Origin: an uncultured Oscillospiraceae bacterium | GTDB lineage: Bacteria > Bacillota > Clostridia > Oscillospirales > Acutalibacteraceae | DNA length: 7,380 nt | Direction of reading: 5' to 3' | NCBI GenBank assembly: GCA_900552285.1 | Contig: URYV01000076.1 | Span: 1-7,380, forward strand | In this document: in pieces, positions 1 through 6,522 of the stretch | How positions within the stretch are numbered: position 1 is the first letter of the stretch | Layout of the letters: every line of letters starts with the position of its first letter | Notes under the pieces: model-generated | What the model saw: the letters and a program-made list of their open reading frames with translations, nothing else | Told to the model about the DNA's origin: nothing | Databases searched by the model: none | Position numbers and translations under genes: made by a program

Positions 1-43
1 TTTTGCCCGAAGCCGGCATTCCGATTAAAACAATATTTTTCAT
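1..43 (-). CDS. aroK: Shikimate kinase, N-terminal fragment cut by the window edge
   Basis: Reading leftward from an ATG at 43-41, the first 14 codons give MKNIVLIGMPASGK. This is a first beta strand running straight into a Walker A P-loop (G-x-x-x-x-G-K) only eight residues from the start. Starting a protein this way with GMPxSGK is typical of clostridial shikimate kinases, which phosphorylate shikimate at O-3 in chorismate synthesis in the cytoplasm. The gene would continue beyond base 1. Other small P-loop kinases (adenylate, cytidylate) are possible but usually have different loop residues. There is no convincing ribosome binding site upstream: the bases before the ATG run directly into antisense pstC. 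This suggests the gene was joined to this position by a chimera rather than expressed here. Identification rests on 14 residues. Confidence 0.55.
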   Translation of the reverse strand, partial: MKNIVLIGMPASGK

Positions 44-52
44 CAGATAGTT
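44..52. other. Junction between the kinase fragment and truncated pstC
   Basis: Left of about base 44 the sequence reads as the start of a minus-strand kinase. From about base 50 it reads as the middle of plus-strand pstC (VFLAKVAPK, then the conserved membrane segment). An in-frame stop (TAA at 26-28) closes the pstC frame just upstream. No inverted repeat, target duplication or transposase accompanies the switch, so it looks like an assembly junction or a deletion breakpoint. Confidence 0.6.
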
Positions 53-91
53 TTTCTCGCAAAGGTTGCGCCGAAAAGCGTTCGGAGGATT

Positions 92-643
92 GTGGAATCG
101 GCCGTGGGACTGCTTGCGGGAATTCCGTCGGTCGTTTACGGACTCGTGGGTATGCTTGTGCTTGTCCCCGGGATACGCAGTATTTTCGGAGTGGCCGACG
201 GAGCAAGCCTTCTTGCGGCCATCGCCGTGCTTGCGATAATGGTGCTGCCTTCCATAATCAAGGTGTCGTTAAATGCCCTTGAGGCGGTGCCGAAGGAGTA
301 TGAGGAGGCGTCGCTTTCCCTCGGTGCAACGCCTGTGGAAACGTATTTTAAAGTGTCGGTTCCCGCGGCAAGAAGCGGTATTACCGCGGCCGTGGTGCTC
401 GGTGTGGGACGTGCCATCGGAGAAGCAATGGCGGTTATCATGGTGTCGGGAAATGCGCCAAATATGCCCTCTCTTTTTGAGAGCGTGAGATTTCTGACCA
501 CCGCCGTTGCAAGCGAAATGTCCTATGCCTCCGGACTTCAGCGGCAGGCGCTCTTTTCCATTGCTCTTGTGCTTTTCCTTTTTATAATGCTCATAAACGC
601 CACCCTCAATTTTTTCCTTAAAGGGAGGAAGCAAAAGGCATGA
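92..643 (+). CDS. pstC: Phosphate ABC transporter permease PstC, N-terminally truncated
   Basis: Inner-membrane permease half of the high-affinity PstSCAB phosphate importer; it pairs with PstA. Visible are the family signature LLAGIPSVVYGLVGM (residues 7-21), the cytoplasmic EAA loop that contacts PstB (about 71-93, EYEEASLSLGAT), a GRAIGEAMAVIMVSGN segment and a final hydrophobic helix (about 152-175). Full-length PstC is about 290-310 residues, so roughly the first third is missing. GTG at 92 is the first possible start, but PstC-like residues (FLAKVAPKSVRRIVES) continue in frame back to about base 50, so it is not the natural start. The GGAGG at 84-88 is only 3 nt away and encodes the conserved Arg-Arg. 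The 3' end overlaps pstA by ATGA. The partner gene for the binding protein PstS, usually upstream, is absent because of the left-end junction. Confidence 0.9.
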   Translation: MESAVGLLAGIPSVVYGLVGMLVLVPGIRSIFGVADGASLLAAIAVLAIMVLPSIIKVSLNALEAVPKEYEEASLSLGATPVETYFKVSVPAARSGITAAVVLGVGRAIGEAMAVIMVSGNAPNMPSLFESVRFLTTAVASEMSYASGLQRQALFSIALVLFLFIMLINATLNFFLKGRKQKA

Positions 644-1503
644 AGAAAAACTACCTTTCAAAAAAGCGCAGAGGCTACATCGGTCTTATGAAAACCCTTA
701 TGGGTCTTTGCGCCGGCATAACCTGTGCCGTCACACTTTTTATAATAATATATGTGCTTTGTAAGGGTCTGCCCCATGTGTCGTGGAATCTGCTTTCCAC
801 AAAGCCCAGCTATCTCGGCGACAACATCGGTATTCTTCCCGATATTTTAAACACGCTTTACATGATTCTTGCCACGCTTATAGTCGTGCTTCCTCTCGGA
901 GTGGGGGCGGCGGTTTATTTAAACGAATATGCCGCAAACAAAAGGGTGGTCGGCATTATAGAATATGCCGCCGAGACCCTTTCGGGAATTCCGTCCATAA
1001 TTTTCGGACTGGTGGGCATGTTGTTTTTCTGTCAGTTTCTCGACATGAAAACCTCCCTTGCGGCCGGTGCCATGACCCTTGTAATCATGAACCTGCCAAC
1101 CGTCATGAGAACAACTCAGGAAAGCCTTAAAACCGTTCCCGACAGCTATCGTGAAGGTGCCTTCGGGCTCGGAGCGGGAAAGTGGAGGGTGGTCAGAACC
1201 GTCGTGCTTCCCGGCTGCGTCGACGGCGTCGTGACCGGCTGTATTCTGTCGGTGGGAAGAATCCTCGGCGAATCGGCCGCGCTGCTTTTCACGGCGGGCT
1301 TTGCCCACACGCTGAACGGCCTTATAAACGGGCTTAAAAGCTCGGGCTGTACCCTGACGGTGGCTCTTTATGTTTATGCCAAGGAGCAGGGCGAGTTTGA
1401 CGTGGCCTTTGCCATTGCCGCAATTCTTATGATAATGACCCTTCTTATCAATTTTTCGGCCGACGCCATCGGCCGCGCTTTCAAAAAGAGGAGAAACAAA
1501 TGA
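640..1503 (+). CDS. pstA: Phosphate ABC transporter permease PstA
   Basis: Second membrane subunit of the Pst phosphate importer. The 287 residues match the usual family length. It has an N-terminal membrane anchor (about 17-42), a cluster of hydrophobic segments from about 66 onward, the family motif LSGIPSIIFGLVGM (about 114-127) that mirrors PstC, and an EAA loop at about 170-192 (YREGAFGLGAGKWRVV) followed by SVGRILGESAALLFTAG. The last helix lies at about 255-275, followed by a basic tail. The start ATG overlaps the pstC stop (ATGA, 640-643) and is served by GGGAGG at 623-628. The end overlaps pstB in the same way, indicating translational coupling. No unusual residues or frame problems are visible. 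Confidence 0.97.
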   Translation: MKKNYLSKKRRGYIGLMKTLMGLCAGITCAVTLFIIIYVLCKGLPHVSWNLLSTKPSYLGDNIGILPDILNTLYMILATLIVVLPLGVGAAVYLNEYAANKRVVGIIEYAAETLSGIPSIIFGLVGMLFFCQFLDMKTSLAAGAMTLVIMNLPTVMRTTQESLKTVPDSYREGAFGLGAGKWRVVRTVVLPGCVDGVVTGCILSVGRILGESAALLFTAGFAHTLNGLINGLKSSGCTLTVALYVYAKEQGEFDVAFAIAAILMIMTLLINFSADAIGRAFKKRRNK

Positions 1504-2246
1504 GTGATATTATTACCGCACGCGATCTGTGCCTTTGGTACGGCCAGACAAAGGCTTTAAACGGAATTAACATGGATGTCAGGGAGCATAGCATAACCGC
1601 TCTTATCGGCCCCTCCGGCTGCGGAAAATCCACGTTTTTGAAAACCTTAAACCGTATGAACGATCTTATCCCCGGGGTTAAGGTGACCGGCGAGGTCAAA
1701 TATGAGAACAAGGATATTTTTTCTCTCGATGTAAACGAGCTTCGCAAAAATGTGGGAATGGTTTTCCAAAAGCCCAATCCCTTTCCCATGAGTATATATG
1801 ACAACATTGCCTACGGTCCCCGTACCCACGGCGTACCCAAAGCCGAGCTTGACGGTATTGTCGAGCAGTCTCTTCGGGGGGCGGCCATTTGGGACGAGGT
1901 CAAGGACCGACTCAAAAAATCCGCTCTCGGCCTTTCGGGAGGCCAGCAGCAGCGGCTTTGCATTGCCAGGGCTCTTGCTGTAAAGCCAAAGGTTCTTCTT
2001 ATGGACGAGCCCACAAGCGCCCTTGACCCCGTTTCCACCTCCAAAATCGAGGACCTGGTCACCGAGCTTAAAAAGGACTATACCATTGTTTGCGTCACCC
2101 ACAATATGCAGCAGGCGGTCAGAGTGTCTGACTATACGGCATTCTTTTTGCTGGGGGATCTTATAGAATTCGATGCGACGCAAAAGCTGTTCTCCCGCCC
2201 CGAGGACAAGCGCACCGAGGATTATATAACAGGGAGGTTCGGATAA
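1500..2246 (+). CDS. pstB: Phosphate ABC transporter ATP-binding protein PstB
   Basis: Cytoplasmic ATPase that powers phosphate import through PstCA. At 248 residues it is a standard-length single-domain ABC ATPase with all motifs intact: Walker A GPSGCGKST (37-45), Q-loop glutamine at 90 in the PstB-typical VFQKPNPFPMSIYDN, signature LSGGQ (145-149), Walker B LLMDE (166-170), a D-loop SALDP and the switch histidine in VTHNMQQA (His201). The VFQKPNPFPMSIYDN and RLNRMND-type surroundings set PstB apart from other importers' ATPases. The start ATG at 1500 overlaps the pstA stop, with AGAGGAG at 1487-1493 as ribosome binding site. Its TAA stop shares one base with the phoU start (TAATG, 2244-2248). 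Confidence 0.98.
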   Translation: MSDIITARDLCLWYGQTKALNGINMDVREHSITALIGPSGCGKSTFLKTLNRMNDLIPGVKVTGEVKYENKDIFSLDVNELRKNVGMVFQKPNPFPMSIYDNIAYGPRTHGVPKAELDGIVEQSLRGAAIWDEVKDRLKKSALGLSGGQQQRLCIARALAVKPKVLLMDEPTSALDPVSTSKIEDLVTELKKDYTIVCVTHNMQQAVRVSDYTAFFLLGDLIEFDATQKLFSRPEDKRTEDYITGRFG

Positions 2247-2899
2247 TGAGAAACCGATTTGACAGACAGCTTAAAACCCTTAATGAAAAGCTGACCGAAA
2301 TGGGAATGGCCTGCGAGGAGGTTATCGCCCTTGCCGCCACGGCACTCACAGAAAGCGATATGGAAATGGCCGCGAGGGTGCAGGGCGAGGACGACGAAAT
2401 TGACCGTCTCGAGCGGGATATAGAGTCGCTGTGCCTTAAAATGCTGCTTCAGCAGCAGCCTGTGGCGAGGGATCTTCGCCAAATTTCGGCGGCGCTGAAA
2501 ATGATAACCGACCTTGAGCGAATCGGCGATCAGGCGTCGGACATTGCCGAGATAATACTGTTCTTGGACGGCAAAAGCGGCATAGAATGCAGCGACATCA
2601 AGGATATGGCGACCTCTGTAATAAAAATGGTAAACAGCAGTATCGAGGCCTATGTCAAGCGCGACCTTGAGCTTGCAAAAAAGGTTCAGGCTGCCGACGA
2701 CGAGGTGGACGCCCTTTTCGACAAGGTCAAAAACGCCCTTGTTTCCATGATAACAAAAAGCGAAACCGACGGCGAGTTTGCCGTGGATATGCTTATGATA
2801 GCGAAATATTTCGAGCGCATCGGCGACCATGCCGTTAATGTGGCCGAATGGGTGGAATTTTCCTTGACCGGCGTGCACAAAGGCAACATTGAAATGTAA
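2246..2899 (+). CDS. phoU: Phosphate signalling protein PhoU
   Basis: Cytoplasmic regulator that couples Pst transporter state to the PhoR/PhoB (PhoP) two-component system and helps prevent toxic phosphate uptake. Its 217 residues form the usual two PhoU three-helix repeats. Each repeat carries an acidic metal-binding cluster: DDEID (49-53) with ERIGDQASD (91-99) in the first, and DDEVD (151-155) with ERIGDHAVN (180-188) in the second. The first repeat also has the typical QQQPVARDLRQISAALK stretch. The start at 2246 is preceded by AGGGAGG (2231-2237) with an 8-nt spacer and overlaps the pstB stop by one base. It is the last gene of the operon: a strong terminator begins within a few bases of its stop. 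No phoR/phoB genes are in the window. Confidence 0.97.
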   Translation: MRNRFDRQLKTLNEKLTEMGMACEEVIALAATALTESDMEMAARVQGEDDEIDRLERDIESLCLKMLLQQQPVARDLRQISAALKMITDLERIGDQASDIAEIILFLDGKSGIECSDIKDMATSVIKMVNSSIEAYVKRDLELAKKVQAADDEVDALFDKVKNALVSMITKSETDGEFAVDMLMIAKYFERIGDHAVNVAEWVEFSLTGVHKGNIEM

Positions 2900-2940
2900 A
2901 AAAAGACCGAGTGATAATTTCACTCGGTCTTTGACTTTAT
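2898..2940. terminator. Two-way intrinsic terminator between phoU and the symporter gene
   Basis: A perfect 13-bp inverted repeat (2902-2914 and 2920-2932, AAAGACCGAGTGA and its complement) closes a 5-nt loop. On the plus strand the stem ends in TTT, followed by a T-rich stretch. On the minus strand it runs into seven Ts (A-run 2898-2904). It can therefore end the pst-phoU operon and the convergent symporter transcript. Confidence 0.93.
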
Positions 2941-2948
2941 TTTTCAGC

Positions 2949-4289
2949 TTATCTCCATTGGAAGTTGACAAGACCCACAATGTAAATAACCATAATGGCG
3001 GCGGGAACAAAATACATAAATATCGGTTTCATCCAGTTTTTGACCTTCATGCCCTTGCCGATGTTGGCCTCGGCCACAAGGTTGTCCCAACCCCAGCCAA
3101 GCTGCTTGTTGCAGCAGAAGAGGGCAACGACGAGGGAGCCGAGGGGCAGGAAGTTGGTGCTGACGAGGAAATCCCAGAAATCGAGCCATGCCGTGCCCTT
3201 TGCGAAGGGCTGGAAATGGAGCACGCTGTAACCGAGAGCGGTGGTCAGGGCGAGGAGGAAAATTACGATACCGCATATGAGGCAGCCCTTGGGGCGGCTC
3301 CAGCCGGTCATTTCTCTCACGCAGGCCAAAATGTTCTCAAAAACGGCAAGCACGGTGGAAAGGGCGGCAAACACCATAAAGAGGAAGAAAACGGCGCCCC
3401 ACCATCTGCCGGCGGCGCCCATGTTGTTAAAGACGCTTGCCATGGTGTTGAAAAGAAGGGGGGGTCCTGCCGTGACCTCAAGATTATATGTATAGCAGGC
3501 GGGGAAAATTATAAGTCCCGAAACAATAGCCACAAAGGTGTCAAGCACAATGACGTTGACAGATTCGCCGAGCAGCGAGCGCTCCTTGCCGATATAGCTT
3601 CCGAAAATGGCCATGGAGCCGATTCCGATGCTTAAGGTGAAGAAGGCCTGATTCATTGCCGACACCACCACGGTGGGGGTGATTTTGGCAAAATCGGGAA
3701 CGAGATAGAATTTGTATCCCTCGGCGGCTCCCGAAAGAGTGGCCGAATGGACGGCAAGAACCGCCATGAGGAAAAGCATTACTATCATCATATATTTGGT
3801 GACCCGTTCAAGACCGCCCTGCAGCTTAAAGCAAAGGGTGCCGAATCCGATGAAAACGGCGATTGCAAGGAAGATGACGTTGATTTTCGGATCGGTTATC
3901 ATGGCTTCAAAGCCGAGATTTTGGTTTTGCCCGATGAGGAATTTAAAGAAATAATAAATCATCCAGCCCGTGACAACCGTGTAGAAGGCCATAAGGCAGA
4001 TGTTTGCAAAAAATGATACATAGCCGTGAATGTGCCATTTGGTTCCCGGTTTTTCAAGCTTGTGATACATACGCACGGGACTTGCCTGCGCCGCGCGGCC
4101 CATGGCAAATTCCATTGTCATAACGGGAAGTCCGAGAACCAAGAGGAACAGAATGTAAATGAGAACAAATCCGCCTCCGCCGTTTTGTCCCGTCATCCAG
4201 GGGAACTTCCACACATTTCCGCAGCCTATGGCGCATCCTGCCGAAAGCAGAATAAAACCGAGGCGCGAGCCTAACTTTTCTCTCTCCAT
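2949..4289 (-). CDS. Neurotransmitter:sodium symporter (NSS/SNF family) transporter
   Basis: Sodium-coupled uptake of an amino acid or related amine across the inner membrane; the substrate cannot be read from sequence. At 446 residues it has the length of the 11-helix bacterial subgroup (MhsT-like), which lacks the twelfth helix of LeuT. Helix 1 has the unwound sodium-site motif GCAIGCGNVWKFP (18-30). By alignment from memory with LeuT, Gly18, Ala20 and Asn25 match sodium ligands. Helix 6 has FFTLSIGIGS (Thr218), helix 7 has Asp250 where animal members have Asn, and helix 8 has FAALSTV (Ala328, Ser331, Thr332). An acidic residue in helix 7 fits a chloride-independent bacterial member. The start ATG at 4289 has AAGAAAGGA about 7 nt upstream. 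It is a single-gene unit with its own promoter, converging on phoU. Confidence 0.93.
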   Translation of the reverse strand: MEREKLGSRLGFILLSAGCAIGCGNVWKFPWMTGQNGGGGFVLIYILFLLVLGLPVMTMEFAMGRAAQASPVRMYHKLEKPGTKWHIHGYVSFFANICLMAFYTVVTGWMIYYFFKFLIGQNQNLGFEAMITDPKINVIFLAIAVFIGFGTLCFKLQGGLERVTKYMMIVMLFLMAVLAVHSATLSGAAEGYKFYLVPDFAKITPTVVVSAMNQAFFTLSIGIGSMAIFGSYIGKERSLLGESVNVIVLDTFVAIVSGLIIFPACYTYNLEVTAGPPLLFNTMASVFNNMGAAGRWWGAVFFLFMVFAALSTVLAVFENILACVREMTGWSRPKGCLICGIVIFLLALTTALGYSVLHFQPFAKGTAWLDFWDFLVSTNFLPLGSLVVALFCCNKQLGWGWDNLVAEANIGKGMKVKNWMKPIFMYFVPAAIMVIYIVGLVNFQWR

Positions 4290-4381
4290 AAAAAAATCCT
4301 TTCTTATAAGCCCTGTCCGGTCGGAGCCGCAAGTTTAAGACACACGGCGCCGAACTCTACAACAGAGCCGAGTTGACACTT
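4290..4381 (-). other. 5' leader of the symporter mRNA, about 90 nt
   Basis: The predicted untranslated leader ends in a good ribosome binding site (AAGAAAGGA). It contains a small GCTCT/AGAG hairpin and a CGGCGCCG palindrome. I recognise no known riboswitch in it and no leader terminator; no reading frame in it looks like a real peptide. Confidence 0.4.
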
Positions 4382-4387
4382 TAAAGC

Positions 4388-4416
4388 AGTATAGCACAAA
4401 ACCGCGCAAAAAGCAA
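4388..4416 (-). promoter_or_regulatory. Promoter of the sodium symporter gene
   Basis: On the minus strand, TTGCTT (4416-4411) lies 17 bp from TATACT (4393-4388), which is preceded by TGC, an extended -10. This is a good sigma-A type promoter. The predicted start near base 4381 leaves a leader of about 90 nt. Confidence 0.72.
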
Positions 4417-4474
4417 CAAAATTTACAGCCTAACGGAGCTGTTTTTGACAAAACGTAACCGCTTGTTTGTTTTT

Positions 4475-4525
4475 AAAATAAAAATTCCCGAAAGCATTCC
4501 GAAAATATCGGCTTTGCTTTCGGGA
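4475..4525 (-). terminator. Intrinsic terminator of the phosphoesterase gene
   Basis: A perfect 11-bp inverted repeat (4486-4496, TCCCGAAAGCA, with 4515-4525) holds a smaller inner CCGA/TCGG helix. On the minus strand it is followed by a T-rich run (complement of 4475-4485). It begins about 15 nt after the phosphoesterase stop. The rest of 4382-4485 has no gene; it holds only the symporter promoter. Confidence 0.9.
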
Positions 4526-4540
4526 GTTTGTTTTTAAAGC

Positions 4541-6409
4541 TTATGCTTTTGGAACATACTGAACAAATTCGGCGGTGTAGGCCGCAACGTCGGATTGGTC
4601 GACGGTTATAAGACGTCCGCCTGCGGTGGATTTGTTGGGCGCCTCGCCGTAATATCCGCCGTAGGAGTCATAGGCAAGGGATCCGTCGTAGGAAAGCTCG
4701 ATGCCCTTATAAATTCCGGCGAATGTGTTTGTGTGGTCGTGGGCGGCATTGAAAGAAAGCACGTCTCCTCTTGCCAAAAGCGCGTCAAACATTCCGCTGT
4801 TGGTGTTGGAGGAGCAAACGGCCTCACCGTTGTGACCCGTCATGTGGGTGCCTTCCTTGTCGAGGAGAATTTCCTTGAACTCGGGAATCGGAATGTGGGC
4901 AAACATAATTCCGGGAACCTTTGTTCCGGCCATGGCCTCGAGACCCGCAGAGGTCTTTTTATACCACTCGATTTGAGCGGGCATTATATATGCGTTGTTG
5001 TCTCCGGGAATGTTGTTGGTGTCGTCAACCACAACGCCGATACCCGAATCGAGGCACCAAAGATTGAGCTTAACTTCCTTGCCGGTGCTGTCATATACCT
5101 GGCTGACATAGTTGCCCACGCGGTTGGCAGGCCAGTTTTGGTCGGTGGTTACCTCGCCCGCAATGGCAAGGCAATGGCTCAGCGATTCGTAGATTTTCAT
5201 CTGATCGTCTTTTGAAACGCCGCACTGATAGTCGTGATTGCCGAAGGTGGCGAGCCAGTAAACGTTGCGCTCGGCCAAAATGGCGTTGAAATCGGTGAGA
5301 ATTCCGGTCACGTCCTTGACGCGCTGTTCATAGCTCCCCGTGAAATTGTGCATGATCGTGTCGCCGTTGAGAACCAAAAGGTCGGGCTTGGTTTCGTCAA
5401 GCATTTGGGCGACTGCGGAAGCCGTTTCGGCGTGGATTTTTCCGTCGTTGCGGTTGTTGTGTATGTCGGATATTTCGAGGATTTTAAACTTTCCGTCGGA
5501 GGCGAAGGTAAGCTTATGTTTGGTTGCCAATGATTTGTCAAGATAGGAATAGAGCATAACTTCACCGTCGAGATTAACATTCTTTTTGACCGAGCGCATC
5601 AAAATCAGCAATGCGTCGGTAACTGTCACCGAGCTGTCGCCGTCGGCGTCGGCCATAAGGCTGCCGAAGGTGTCGAGGGAGGTCTTTCCCACCGAGGCCT
5701 GAAGGGCGAGCAGGGCGTCGGCCGCCGTGACGGTTCCGCTTGAATTTACATCGCCGAAGGCAAGCTTTTCGCTTTGCTCAAAGCTGTCAAGCGAGGGAAG
5801 GGGAATGTCTGGATTAAGGGTCAGACGGATGTCGTCCACATTAAAAACAAGGTTGTCGCTCTTTTTGACGTTGAGCCAGGTGAAACAAATGCGTTTTATG
5901 GAAGTTTTATCGGTGGCGACCGAGGGCTCGGGAAGGTTGGTCAAATCGAGTGTGACGTCGTGCCAGCCCTTTCTCCACAGCTTCATGTTGACCTCATAGC
6001 TGTATCCGTCGTTTCCCTCGTCGGCCGAGGAAAGGTCGATTTTAAGTTTGTTGTCGTTCATGATAACGCGATCGACATAAAATTTAAAGGTCAGCTCGGA
6101 GTAGTTTGTAAGGTCGATTATGTTGCCCGTGCGCAGATAAAATTTTCCGCGAACGCCGTTTTCGTCGGCCTGGTCTTTGGATGAAACAAGCTTGATACTT
6201 GCGTCGCCCTCGGCCTTGTTTTCGGTGTCGACGGAAACCGTCGATTCAAGGTCGGCAACGTTTCTCCAGCCCTCGCCGATTGACTCGCAGCGGGCGAGAG
6301 AAAGGGATTTTCCCTGCTTTTTTTCGCTCTCGGCCATGACCGTTCCGGGCATAAGCGCCGCAGAAAGGGTTATTGCAAGGGCGAGCAGAAATGAAAGATA
6401 TTTTTTCAA
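4541..6409 (-). CDS. Secreted dockerin-containing metallophosphoesterase (Dcr2/PAP29-like)
   Basis: Predicted exported phosphoesterase of 622 residues. Residues 1-26 are a signal peptide (basic KK, hydrophobic core, cut after VMA). Residues about 35-205 look like a beta-sandwich carbohydrate-binding domain (WHDVTLDL, FNVDDIRLTL). Residues about 218-277 are a type I dockerin with two calcium loops (DVNSSGTVTAAD, DADGDSSVTVTD). The rest is a calcineurin-like domain with metal ligands in SDIHNN (Asp315, His317), NGDT (Asp350), GNHD (Asn391, His392), FAHIPIPE (His505) and AHDH (His557, His559). The layout, with NSGMF before the last motif, resembles the Dcr2/PAP29 group. I chose TTG at 6409 because GAGGTG (6421-6416) lies 6 nt upstream; an in-frame GTG at 6427 lacks such a site and would put extra residues before the signal. 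Phosphate scavenging is inferred from nearby pst genes; the real substrate is unknown. Confidence 0.9.
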   Translation of the reverse strand: MKKYLSFLLALAITLSAALMPGTVMAESEKKQGKSLSLARCESIGEGWRNVADLESTVSVDTENKAEGDASIKLVSSKDQADENGVRGKFYLRTGNIIDLTNYSELTFKFYVDRVIMNDNKLKIDLSSADEGNDGYSYEVNMKLWRKGWHDVTLDLTNLPEPSVATDKTSIKRICFTWLNVKKSDNLVFNVDDIRLTLNPDIPLPSLDSFEQSEKLAFGDVNSSGTVTAADALLALQASVGKTSLDTFGSLMADADGDSSVTVTDALLILMRSVKKNVNLDGEVMLYSYLDKSLATKHKLTFASDGKFKILEISDIHNNRNDGKIHAETASAVAQMLDETKPDLLVLNGDTIMHNFTGSYEQRVKDVTGILTDFNAILAERNVYWLATFGNHDYQCGVSKDDQMKIYESLSHCLAIAGEVTTDQNWPANRVGNYVSQVYDSTGKEVKLNLWCLDSGIGVVVDDTNNIPGDNNAYIMPAQIEWYKKTSAGLEAMAGTKVPGIMFAHIPIPEFKEILLDKEGTHMTGHNGEAVCSSNTNSGMFDALLARGDVLSFNAAHDHTNTFAGIYKGIELSYDGSLAYDSYGGYYGEAPNKSTAGGRLITVDQSDVAAYTAEFVQYVPKA

Positions 6410-6415
6410 AATACA

Positions 6416-6421
6416 CACCTC
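6416..6421 (-). promoter_or_regulatory. Ribosome binding site that sets the TTG start of the phosphoesterase
   Basis: GAGGTG lies 6 nt before TTG at 6409-6407, the ideal distance. The competing GTG at 6427 would place this site inside the coding region and has only AT-rich sequence upstream. Confidence 0.75.
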
Positions 6422-6423
6422 AA

Positions 6424-6438
6424 TCACAATAATTGTGT
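6424..6438. promoter_or_regulatory. Palindrome TCACAAT-A-ATTGTGT in the phosphoesterase leader, candidate operator
   Basis: CACAAT and ATTGTG are perfect inverted copies around a central A; the outer bases do not match. The site sits just downstream of the predicted transcription start and just upstream of the ribosome binding site, where a repressor would block transcription. The 7-1-7 layout with an AAT-n-ATT core resembles boxes of Fur-superfamily regulators (Fur, Zur, PerR), but the outer bases match none of them. It could also be a weak hairpin. Confidence 0.4.
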
Positions 6439-6448
6439 TATCAAATCA

Positions 6449-6477
6449 AATATATCACAATATGTCACAAAAATCAA
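6449..6477 (-). promoter_or_regulatory. Promoter of the phosphoesterase gene, with tandem repeats in the spacer
   Basis: On the minus strand, TTGATT (6477-6472) and TATATT (6454-6449) are 17 bp apart, and the -10 is extended (TGA before it). Between and overlapping the elements are two 10-bp near-identical direct repeats, TTGTGACATA (6470-6461) and TTGTGATATA (6460-6451), differing at one base. The predicted start is near 6442, giving a leader of about 33 nt. Direct repeats one helical turn apart are how PhoB/PhoP-type response regulators bind, but the repeat is not a close match to the B. subtilis or E. coli consensus. Confidence 0.65.
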
Positions 6478-6522
6478 GTGTAATATACAAAAAATTGTGT
6501 GCCGCGGTTTAAACTTTTGATG

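Noticed and set aside
92..94. GTG at 92 as the natural start of pstC
   Set aside because: PstC-like residues continue in frame upstream to about base 50 and the remaining product would lack the first membrane helices; the apparent GGAGG site is coding sequence and too close.
2222..3010. Minus-strand open frame of 262 codons across phoU
   Set aside because: It is antisense to phoU, whose repeats and metal motifs are intact, and it runs through the terminator.
2889..3635. Plus-strand open frame of 248 codons overlapping the end of phoU
   Set aside because: It lies entirely antisense to the symporter's conserved helices, reads as a low-complexity mix of Gly, His and Glu, and crosses the two-way terminator. 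It is a shadow of the minus-strand gene.
4373..4395. Plus-strand TTGACA followed by TATAGC
   Set aside because: The spacing is only 11 bp and there is no plus-strand gene downstream; the same bases serve the minus-strand promoter.
4595..5215. Plus-strand open frame of 206 codons
   Set aside because: It is antisense to the phosphoesterase catalytic domain; its Val/Gly-rich composition is the mirror of the real gene's codon use, and it has no ribosome binding site.
6424..6470. Rex redox-repressor operator (TTGTGA-n6-TCACAA)
   Set aside because: The half-sites look right, but they occur as direct repeats or in the opposite orientation (CACAAT-n-ATTGTG), not as the inverted arrangement Rex requires.
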